The notes below the pieces were generated by a model that saw only the letters and a program-made list of their open reading frames with translations, did not search any database and had not been told where the DNA came from. This document shows positions 1-5,903 of a DNA stretch of 6,436 nucleotides, piece by piece. Numbering within the stretch: position 1 is the first letter of the stretch; each line of letters starts with the position of its first letter. The stretch comes from a bacterium (GTDB lineage: Bacteria; Electryoneota; RPQS01). Where the stretch lies: assembly GCA_028711875.1 (NCBI GenBank), contig JAQTRJ010000128.1, forward strand, positions 1 to 6,436. Direction: 5' to 3'. Made by a program: the position numbers and the translations under genes.

Positions 1-236
1 AAACGCTGAACGTTTCGCTGCGGGCGCAGGGGGCCGTGATGCAGCAGGTCCCGTTAGACCTCGCGCCGCCCGAATCGGTTCTAATCAAGCTGCTCGACGC
101 CACCGAAGCCGTGCATATTGACGCGCTGGCGCAACGGGCGCAGATGCCGGTCGGCGAAGCGCTGGGACAGCTGCTGCTGCTGGAACTCAAAGGAGCCATC
201 AAACAACTGCCGGGGAAATACTTTGTCCGAGCTTGA
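1..236 (+). CDS. dprA: DprA (DNA processing protein A), C-terminal part only
   Basis: This is the 3' end of a gene that begins left of the window; the reading frame is open from base 3 and stops with TGA at 234-236, giving about 77 visible residues. After a variable linker, the last 55 or so residues form a small winged-helix domain. The pattern reads VHIDALAQRAQMPVGEALGQ, then a leucine-rich helix, LELKGAIKQLPG, and a final YFVRA. This is the typical DprA C-terminal (DML1-like) domain. DprA binds incoming single-stranded DNA in the cytoplasm and loads RecA during natural transformation; its Rossmann-fold core lies outside the window. The GTG and ATG near 36-41 are internal codons, not a start, because the frame continues upstream and the domain would lack its gene. 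The end overlaps the next gene by 14 bases. A different winged-helix protein is possible but less likely given the close match to DprA tails. Confidence 0.85.
   Translation, partial: TLNVSLRAQGAVMQQVPLDLAPPESVLIKLLDATEAVHIDALAQRAQMPVGEALGQLLLLELKGAIKQLPGKYFVRA
212..217 (+). promoter_or_regulatory. Ribosome binding site supporting a TTG start
   Basis: GGGGAA lies five bases before the TTG at 223, inside the last codons of dprA. It matters because the GlmU-like gene has no ATG or GTG between the end of dprA and its first conserved strand. TTG at 223 is the only standard start that keeps that strand. Confidence 0.45.
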
Positions 237-1557
237 CGTCGCCAAGCGGCTGTTTTCCGAAACGATTTTCGGCGGCCGCAACATCATTCTGTTCGAGGAT
301 GAACAGACCGGAGTGGATCTGTTTCCGCTCGCGGTGCTGCGTCCGTCCTGGGACATTCGCGTGGGCGCGGGATGCACCCGGCGCTGGATCGAAGCGATAG
401 CCGGAGCGGGAATGCCGGTGGCGATCCGGCCGCGCGCGGGAATGGAGGCGATCGCTGTCCAGCTCGGCGGAGCTTCGGATGAAGACCTCGATCCCGACGC
501 GGATTTGTTGTTCGTGAACGGACGACTGATCGGGCTGTGGCCGAGCGACGAACTGGCCGACGATCTGCCCGACACGCTGGTGGACGGCGACGGGCGGGTG
601 CTGCTGGCGCGCCGCGATTTCCGGCAGGCTGACGTCCTGATGCGATTGCCGGGAAACGAATTGGCCCGCCGATTCGTTCAAGAGACAGGGGGGAAGCCTG
701 TGCCCGAGGGCTGGCGGTTGCTGTCCGCGAAATTCGTTTGGGACTACATGCTGGCGAACCGGGAAGTGTTGGAGCGGCAGCTGACTCACAGCGGCCGGGC
801 GGCCGGCGAGCTGCTCGGCAGTCACGCGCTGCGGGAACTGCCGGCGGGAGTATCCTTCGCCGAGCGCGCAGCCGGACATCCGGTGTACGCGGGGCAGGGC
901 GTGCGGCTGATGGCGGGAGCGGTGATCGGCAATCACGCCGGGCCGGTGTGGATCGGCGCAAACACCGAAGTGGAACCTCATACCTATCTCGAAGGGCCGC
1001 TGTATATCGGGCCGGATTGCCGGATCAAGGCCGGAACGCGGTTCTATCACGGATGCAGTTTGGGGCCGCAGTGCCGGGTGGCGGGAGAGATTTCCGCTTC
1101 GATCCTGCAGGGCTACGTCAACAAGCAGCACGAAGGATTTTTCGGGAACAGTCACCTCGGTCGGTGGGTGAACATCGGCGCGGACACGCGGACGTCGAAT
1201 TTGCGCAATGATTACGGTCAGGTGAAGGTGCAGGTGGGCGAGCGGTTGATCGAGACGGGCGAGTCGTTCATCGGGCTGATGGCGGGGGATCACCTGAAGA
1301 CGGGAATCAATACCATGTTCAATACCGGGACAGTGGCGGGAGTGGCGGCCAATGTCTATGGGGCTGGCTATCCGCCGCGGTTTATTCCGAGCTTCACGTG
1401 GGGCGGTGCGGACGCATCGAAGCCGGGGTCGCTCGATCGGACGCTTCAGATCGCGCGTGAGGTGATGCCGCGGCGGGGACAGCAGTTGTCGGATGCCGAA
1501 GTGGAGCTGCTTCGGCGGCACTATGCGGAAACGGTCAAGGGAGCGAGGGAATCGTGA
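223..1557 (+). CDS. GlmU-like putative sugar nucleotidyltransferase with left-handed beta-helix acyltransferase domain
   Basis: Predicted cytoplasmic protein of 444 residues. Residues 19-165 resemble the NTP_transf_4 type N-terminal domain of the alternative GlmU family common in Bacteroidota: RNIILFEDEQTG, then LAVLRPSWDIRVG and LLFVNGRL. From about residue 222 there is a left-handed beta-helix of hexapeptide repeats (VWIGANTEV, YIGPDCRI, HLGRWVNIGADT). His303 falls at the exact spacing of the catalytic His363 of E. coli GlmU relative to the VNIGAGT motif, and Asn326 matches the conserved Asn after it. The family is annotated as GlcN-1-P acetyltransferase/GlcNAc-1-P uridylyltransferase, making UDP-GlcNAc for peptidoglycan and lipopolysaccharide. 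The classical LAAGxGTRM nucleotide loop is absent, so the uridylyltransferase half is inferred only. The frame is open back to 118, but those codons lie within dprA and make an unconvincing Arg/Cys-rich protein, so the TTG at 223 is preferred. The gene overlaps dprA by 14 and the protease gene by 4 bases. Another sugar-nucleotide enzyme is possible. Confidence 0.8.
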   Translation: MSELDVAKRLFSETIFGGRNIILFEDEQTGVDLFPLAVLRPSWDIRVGAGCTRRWIEAIAGAGMPVAIRPRAGMEAIAVQLGGASDEDLDPDADLLFVNGRLIGLWPSDELADDLPDTLVDGDGRVLLARRDFRQADVLMRLPGNELARRFVQETGGKPVPEGWRLLSAKFVWDYMLANREVLERQLTHSGRAAGELLGSHALRELPAGVSFAERAAGHPVYAGQGVRLMAGAVIGNHAGPVWIGANTEVEPHTYLEGPLYIGPDCRIKAGTRFYHGCSLGPQCRVAGEISASILQGYVNKQHEGFFGNSHLGRWVNIGADTRTSNLRNDYGQVKVQVGERLIETGESFIGLMAGDHLKTGINTMFNTGTVAGVAANVYGAGYPPRFIPSFTWGGADASKPGSLDRTLQIAREVMPRRGQQLSDAEVELLRRHYAETVKGARES

Positions 1558-3161
1558 AGAAGACTCGGATGATCGGCGGGATCGTACTGGCGGTGGCAGT
1601 GGTGGGCGCGTTCTTGCTGTGGGGGCCCAAGCTGTGGGCGGAGAATGAGCCGGTGAATATGCAGCTGGCCAAACTGAACTTCATTCTACGGGCCGCGCGC
1701 GACAACTACGTTGAGGAACCCGATCCGTCGAAGATGCTCGAAGGCGCGATTCGCGGCATGTTGTCGGAACTCGATCCGCATTCGGTCTATATTCCGCGCG
1801 AAGATCAGGAGAAGATCAGCGAACAATTCCGCGGGAAATTCGAAGGGATCGGGATCAGCTTCAGCATCCAGAACAAATGGCTGACAGTGGTGTCGCCGAT
1901 TCCGGGAACTCCCGCCGACCGGCTGGGCATCCGCGCGGGCGATCGTATTATCAAGATTGACGGCGTGTCGGCCTACGGCATTTCCAATGAAGAGGTCTTC
2001 GAGAAGCTGCGCGGCCCGAAGGGCACGACCGTGGACGTAACGATCTCGCGGCCGGGGGTGGACGATCCACTGGATTTCACCATCGTGCGCGACGCGATTC
2101 CCATCTTTTCCGTCGGCGCGTCGTTTCTCATGCCCGACAAGGAAACGGGTTACGTGCGAATCAATCAGTTCACGCAGACGACGGACGGCGAAGTGGAACA
2201 CGCTCTGGACAGTCTGGCGGCGGCGGGAATGAAACGGCTTGTGCTCGACTTGCGCTCGAATCCGGGCGGCTATCTCGATCAGGCGTGGAAAGTGGCTGAT
2301 CTGTTTCTGCCCAAGAGCGACATGATGATTGTCTACACCAAGGGACGCGTGGCGCGCTCGAATCAGGAATTTGCCTCCACCGGCCGCGGCGCCAAATACA
2401 AGTTTCCGATCATTGTGATGATCAACCACGGAAGCGCCTCGGCTTCGGAGATCGTCTCGGGCGCGATCCAGGATCATGATCGCGGGTTGGTGGTGGGAGA
2501 AGTCAGTTTCGGCAAGGGACTGGTCCAGACTCCCTATCCGATGCCGGACGGCTCGGTGGTGCGGCTGACAACCGCTCGCTATTACACGCCGTCGGGACGG
2601 CTGATCCAAAGGCCGTACGACAAGGGGATCGGCGAGTATCTGCTTGGCGACATGGCCGACGAGGGCGAGGAGGCCGAGGACGGCGCGCCCGCCGATACGA
2701 CTCCCCGCGAGATCTTCCATACCGACGGCGGACGCATGGTCTACGGCGGCGGCGGAATCACGCCCGACAGTACGCTGGCCGCACAGCGCGGAACGGCGAC
2801 CACCGCCCGGTTGCTCAGTCAGCGGATGTATTTCGACTTCGCCAATGAATACGCGGCGAAGCACCCGGAACTGGGACGGGATTTCGAGCGGTTCTTTAGC
2901 GAGTTTACCGCTACGGACGCTATGCTGGCCGAGTTGAAAGCGATGGCCGCGGAGCGGAAAATCGAAATCAACGACGAGGAATGGGGAAAAGACCTTGACT
3001 TTGCCAAGGCCAATATCAAGGCTGAAATCGCGGGGATTCTGTTTAATGACCGGAACCTGTACTATCTGGTTCGGATCGCCACTGATCCTCAGATGACGAC
3101 GGCACTCACGCTGTTCGATCAAGCCCGGCAACTGGCACAGGCGGCGGGGGAATTAGACTGA
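1554..3161 (+). CDS. ctpA: S41-family carboxy-terminal processing protease (CtpA/Prc type)
   Basis: Exported serine protease of 535 residues. It starts with GTG at 1554, overlapping the previous stop in GTGA, with purine-rich AAGGGAG (1537-1543) and GAGGGA (1545-1550) upstream. Residues 1-29 are a signal peptide or membrane anchor: MKKTR, a hydrophobic run, then a possible cleavage after LWA. Residues 35-90 form the helical N-terminal region with SELDPHSVYI. Residues 92-170 are a PDZ domain (FEGIGISF, GTPADRLGIRAGDRI). The S41 core follows: LRSNPGG, then NHGSASASEI with nucleophile Ser296, then FGKGLVQ with general base Lys321 and Gln325. The 25-residue Ser-Lys spacing equals that of known CtpB and D1 processing protease. 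An acidic loop (about 360-382) and a helical tail of some 135 residues follow, as in relatives from the FCB group. Such enzymes trim or degrade periplasmic proteins from their C-termini, often peptidoglycan hydrolases. The substrate here is unknown; a TPR protein gene lies downstream. Confidence 0.93.
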   Translation: MKKTRMIGGIVLAVAVVGAFLLWGPKLWAENEPVNMQLAKLNFILRAARDNYVEEPDPSKMLEGAIRGMLSELDPHSVYIPREDQEKISEQFRGKFEGIGISFSIQNKWLTVVSPIPGTPADRLGIRAGDRIIKIDGVSAYGISNEEVFEKLRGPKGTTVDVTISRPGVDDPLDFTIVRDAIPIFSVGASFLMPDKETGYVRINQFTQTTDGEVEHALDSLAAAGMKRLVLDLRSNPGGYLDQAWKVADLFLPKSDMMIVYTKGRVARSNQEFASTGRGAKYKFPIIVMINHGSASASEIVSGAIQDHDRGLVVGEVSFGKGLVQTPYPMPDGSVVRLTTARYYTPSGRLIQRPYDKGIGEYLLGDMADEGEEAEDGAPADTTPREIFHTDGGRMVYGGGGITPDSTLAAQRGTATTARLLSQRMYFDFANEYAAKHPELGRDFERFFSEFTATDAMLAELKAMAAERKIEINDEEWGKDLDFAKANIKAEIAGILFNDRNLYYLVRIATDPQMTTALTLFDQARQLAQAAGELD

Positions 3162-3400
3162 TTCCCGAAAGAGACCAGAAATCAATCATTTGCAGTGCGG
3201 AAGCACAGCCCGCTTAGGGGTAACAGATCGTCTGCCCGTAACATGTTCAGTGAGAACCGGGTGGATTTTGGCTTGCTCTTTTGTTTCCGGTTGTCTATAT
3301 TGCGAAATCTAACGCAAGCCGCTTGTTGCCCGCTTTTTCCTCGTGTGCCGGGGCTTTCAGGAATGCTTTCACTCCGTTTCAGAATATCGCATATCCCGTC
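3162..3400 (+). other. Intergenic region between the protease and TPR genes
   Basis: This 239-base gap is more AT-rich than the flanking genes and separates the two blocks. It holds a small perfect hairpin (GTGC, GGAA loop, GCAC; 3195-3206) and a second one (CAGA, TCG loop, TCTG; 3224-3234, possibly extended by GGG/CCC). Neither is followed by a T-run, so no intrinsic terminator is called. A promoter lies at 3273-3301 and is listed separately. A 14-codon reading frame at 3363-3407 overlaps the TPR start. I see no RNA gene or riboswitch here. Confidence 0.6.
3273..3301 (+). promoter_or_regulatory. Predicted sigma70-like promoter for the TPR-exbB-exbD block
   Basis: TTGCTC (3273-3278) and TATATT (3296-3301) are separated by exactly 17 bases, close to the sigma70 consensus for both boxes. 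Transcription would begin near 3308, leaving a leader of about 93 bases before the ATG at 3401. The site lies in the only sizeable gap of the window, where a new transcript would be expected. It was found by eye, and housekeeping promoter consensus may differ in this lineage. Confidence 0.5.
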
Positions 3401-5044
3401 ATGTTGAAACGACTTACCTATATCCTTGCCGCTGTCTGCGCGGCTTGGCTGATGGCGACGCCGGTTTGGGCCGCGAAAAACGAGGCCCTTAATCAGGCTC
3501 AGCAGGCGGCCGCCCATGATGAATGGGAAGAGGCAGCGGCTCTGGCGCAGCAGGCGGTGGATCAGGAACCCAAGAACGAAAACGCCTGGGCGCTGCTGGC
3601 GCAGGCTCAGATGGAACTGGGTGATTCCGCCGCGGCGGCATCGGGTTGGGAAACGGCCCTCGGCTGTAATCCCCGTCATGCGGAATCGGTGCTGGCCCTG
3701 ACGGAGTATTACCTCGGTCAGGATCGTACCTCCGAGGCGGAACGGGTGGTGGCGGCAGCGGAGGAGAAGGATAAGAAGGGGAAGATTGACGAGATCAAGG
3801 TCGCGCGCGGCATGATCTACGCGCACAGTGGGAATATGCCGGAGGCGACGAAGATTCTGGCCAGTGCCACAGCCAAGAATCCGAAGAATCCGCTCTATCC
3901 GCAGATTCTGGCCGGCATCTACGCTAATAAGCAGGTGTATGATCTGGCCGAGAAGCATTACTCCGATGCATGGGCGCTCGCGCCCGGCAACCCGTCGCTG
4001 GCCTACGAATACGGGCTGGTGCTTCAACAGCAGAAGAAGTACAAGGACGCGTTGGACCTGTTCAAGGTGGTTCAGGAGAAAGACCCGAACAACAAGGCGG
4101 TAGACTTTCTCATCGGGCGGCTCTACTACGGCGCGGGACGCTATGCGGAAGCGGCGCGGCAGCTCGAGACCGCGGTGGAGAAGCGGCCGGATCACTTCCT
4201 GTCGAATCTGCTGCTCGGACGCAGCTACTTGGAACTGTCCAAGCGCGAGAAGATTAATGTCTATGGACTGGCCGTGGATTGGCTGCGCCGGACGCTGGAA
4301 CTTCGGCCCGACCGCGAGGACGTCAAGCAGCTTCTGGCGGACGCGCTGACGCAGGAAGGGCGCATGTTCTATTTGGCGGGAACGACCGATTCAACCGACG
4401 GCGCGGCGGCGCAGCTTGACTCGTCAATCTGGGTGACGAAGGAAGCGCTGGCGGTTTATCCCGAGCAGCCCGGCGCTTACAGCCAGATATCGCGCATATT
4501 CGACAAGAAGAATCAGCTGGACTCGGCGCTGGCCTATGCCCAGCTTCAATATGCCCAGACTCCGGATGACCAGCGGGAATTCGCGCGGGTGGTGAATTTG
4601 AGTCAGCGGCTGAACCGGCAGGGCGATCTGATCGCGCTGCTTGCGCCGGTGATACAGGACACGGCCATGCTGGCGCGCTATGGAATGATCCTGACCAACG
4701 CGCAGATCGAGACCGGCAACTACGGCGACGCGCGCGAGACGATCAAGAAAGTGATCGAACACGATCCGGCCAATTGCGACGCGCACTCGATGCACGCCTA
4801 CATTGACTTGAAGCGCGAGCGCTATACCGAGGCGATCCCCGCGCTGCGGGCGGGCGTGCGGGCCTGTCCGAATGACGGAGGGCTGTGGGTTTATTTGGGC
4901 GACTGTCTCTATTTCTCCGCTCCGAAAGACAAGGAGACGGTGCAGGAAGCGAAGGAAGCGTACACGCGAGCGTGCGCCATCGGCCATCGCGACGGCTGCG
5001 AGAAAAAAGAGCAGGTCACCGAACTGCTGAAGACGCTGCGCTGA
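3401..5044 (+). CDS. Secreted tetratricopeptide repeat (TPR) protein
   Basis: Protein of 547 residues, predicted periplasmic. Residues 1-24 are a Sec signal peptide: MLKRL, a hydrophobic stretch, then TPVWA with cleavage after Ala24. Cys13 is preceded by Val, which does not fit a lipobox, so it is probably not a lipoprotein. The rest is nearly all helical repeats, roughly 11-13 TPR-like units. Clear ones lie at about 26-58, 60-92, 132-163, 164-197, 198-231, 232-265, 357-389, 425-456 and 458-490, several ending in the typical D/NPxN turn (QEPKNENAW, KNPKNPLY, KDPNNKAV, HDPANCDAH). The region 275-350 has inserts that break the register. The last 40 residues are Cys-richer and resemble a Sel1-like unit (RACAIGHRDGC). 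The frame extends upstream to 3281, but those codons overlap the promoter and would bury the signal peptide, so ATG 3401 is chosen although it has no clear Shine-Dalgarno. TPR arrays bind protein partners; candidates are the ExbB/ExbD motor downstream or the protease upstream. The specific function is unknown. Confidence 0.88.
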   Translation: MLKRLTYILAAVCAAWLMATPVWAAKNEALNQAQQAAAHDEWEEAAALAQQAVDQEPKNENAWALLAQAQMELGDSAAAASGWETALGCNPRHAESVLALTEYYLGQDRTSEAERVVAAAEEKDKKGKIDEIKVARGMIYAHSGNMPEATKILASATAKNPKNPLYPQILAGIYANKQVYDLAEKHYSDAWALAPGNPSLAYEYGLVLQQQKKYKDALDLFKVVQEKDPNNKAVDFLIGRLYYGAGRYAEAARQLETAVEKRPDHFLSNLLLGRSYLELSKREKINVYGLAVDWLRRTLELRPDREDVKQLLADALTQEGRMFYLAGTTDSTDGAAAQLDSSIWVTKEALAVYPEQPGAYSQISRIFDKKNQLDSALAYAQLQYAQTPDDQREFARVVNLSQRLNRQGDLIALLAPVIQDTAMLARYGMILTNAQIETGNYGDARETIKKVIEHDPANCDAHSMHAYIDLKRERYTEAIPALRAGVRACPNDGGLWVYLGDCLYFSAPKDKETVQEAKEAYTRACAIGHRDGCEKKEQVTELLKTLR

Positions 5045-5078
5045 CGACGACAACAACACATCAAGATAACCATTCTTT

Positions 5079-5084
5079 GAGGAT
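5079..5084 (+). promoter_or_regulatory. Ribosome binding site of exbB
   Basis: GAGGAT sits six bases before the ATG at 5091, in the 46-base gap after the TPR gene. It is a normal Shine-Dalgarno site and contrasts with the absence of one before the TPR gene. No promoter or terminator is evident in the gap, which supports co-transcription. Confidence 0.5.
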
Positions 5085-5090
5085 TCGGGA

Positions 5091-5852
5091 ATGAAACAGG
5101 GCACGTTTACGATCATCACGATGGTGGCCGCGCTGGTCATCTCATTCGTCTTTTACTTCGCGATTCTGCCGATTATGGATCGCGGCGTGGAAGAGACTCC
5201 TTTGATCCATCAGATTTCGCTGGCAGGACCCGTGGTGCCGCTGCTGCTGACGCTGACGCTGATGCTCTTGACGTTCATTCTGGAACGTATTTTCACGTTG
5301 GCGAAGGCGCGGGGGACGTCGCCCCTGTCCATCTTCTTCTCGCATTTCACGAAAGCGGTTCGCGAAGCGAAATACGACGAAGCGAGCAAGCTCTGCGACA
5401 AGCAGCGCGGATCGGCGGCGGCGGTGCTCAAGGCGGCGGCAGATCAGTATATCCGCACGAAGGACGATAAGTCCATGAGTACGGATAAACGGATCAGCGA
5501 AACGCAGCGCGCGATCAACGAAGCGCGACTGCTGGAAGTGCCGTTTCTCGAGCGCAATCTGATCGCGCTCTCGACGATCGCTTCGATCGCGACGATGGTC
5601 GGTCTGCTGGGCACGACGATCGGCATGATTCGCGCGTTCGCGGCGATGTCCACTCAGGGCGCGCCCAACGCTGCCGAGCTGGCGCGCGGAATTTCCGAGG
5701 CGCTGGTGAATACGGCACTCGGTCTGTTCGCGGCGATCTGCGGCATCGTGGCCTACAATTTCTTCGTCAACAAGGTAGATCAATTCAACTACTCGATTGA
5801 CGAAGCGGCCTATTTGATGGTCGAAATTCTGAAGGAAAAGGAAGCGGCCTAA
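5091..5852 (+). CDS. exbB: MotA/TolQ/ExbB-family proton channel protein
   Basis: Inner-membrane protein of 253 residues. Four hydrophobic segments are visible at about 8-28, 43-65, 158-182 and 203-226, with a charged cytoplasmic loop (about 66-155) between the second and third. E. coli ExbB has three segments, so there is one extra N-terminal helix, as in MotA and many ExbB relatives. The family signature is clear: MVGLLGTTIGMIRAF, with Thr175 matching the channel Thr148 of E. coli ExbB, and GISEALVNTALGLFAAI, with Glu203 and Thr208 matching Glu176 and Thr181. With ExbD it forms a proton-driven rotor that powers outer-membrane transport or envelope-integrity machinery. It lies 46 bases after the TPR gene and 51 before exbD. 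TolQ-like use cannot be excluded, since no TonB, TolA or Pal gene is in view. Confidence 0.9.
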   Translation: MKQGTFTIITMVAALVISFVFYFAILPIMDRGVEETPLIHQISLAGPVVPLLLTLTLMLLTFILERIFTLAKARGTSPLSIFFSHFTKAVREAKYDEASKLCDKQRGSAAAVLKAAADQYIRTKDDKSMSTDKRISETQRAINEARLLEVPFLERNLIALSTIASIATMVGLLGTTIGMIRAFAAMSTQGAPNAAELARGISEALVNTALGLFAAICGIVAYNFFVNKVDQFNYSIDEAAYLMVEILKEKEAA

Positions 5853-5887
5853 GACTCTTTGAGTCTGTGACATCTCGCAATTGAGTC
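5852..5887 (+). other. Small hairpin and repeat between exbB and exbD
   Basis: AGACTC, a TTT loop and GAGTCT form a perfect 6-bp hairpin at 5852-5866, beginning at the last base of the exbB stop codon. The 7-mer TTGAGTC of its right arm (5859-5865) recurs at 5881-5887, shortly before the exbD ribosome binding site, so GACTC (5853-5857) could pair with either copy. There is no T-run after the hairpin, so it is not an intrinsic terminator. It may affect mRNA ends or exbD translation, or may be chance. Confidence 0.35.
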
Positions 5888-5903
5888 AAAGGCGGACAGA
5901 CAC

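Noticed and set aside
199..1521. Long minus-strand reading frame of 440 codons opposite the GlmU-like gene
   Set aside because: It is rich in Arg, His, Pro and Gln with no recognisable domain; it is the mirror of a GC-biased gene on the + strand that has clear motifs.
1686..3131. Minus-strand reading frame of 481 codons opposite the protease gene
   Set aside because: Low-complexity Arg/His-rich product without motifs, fully covered by a gene with an intact S41 catalytic site.
3195..3237. Two small hairpins after the protease gene as an intrinsic terminator
   Set aside because: Stems are only 4 bp (one with a bulged GGG/CCC extension) and no T-run follows either one.
3281..3400. Upstream TTG extension of the TPR protein by 40 residues
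   Set aside because: It would start inside the predicted promoter and place a good signal peptide 40 residues into the protein.
3437..3439. Cys13 of the TPR protein as a lipoprotein site
   Set aside because: The preceding residues are LAAV; Val before Cys does not fit the lipobox, and a VWA cleavage site follows at residue 24.
3182..4195. Minus-strand reading frame of 337 codons covering the intergenic region and the TPR gene's first half
   Set aside because: The product has no recognisable domain, and it runs opposite both the promoter and a clear signal-peptide/TPR gene.
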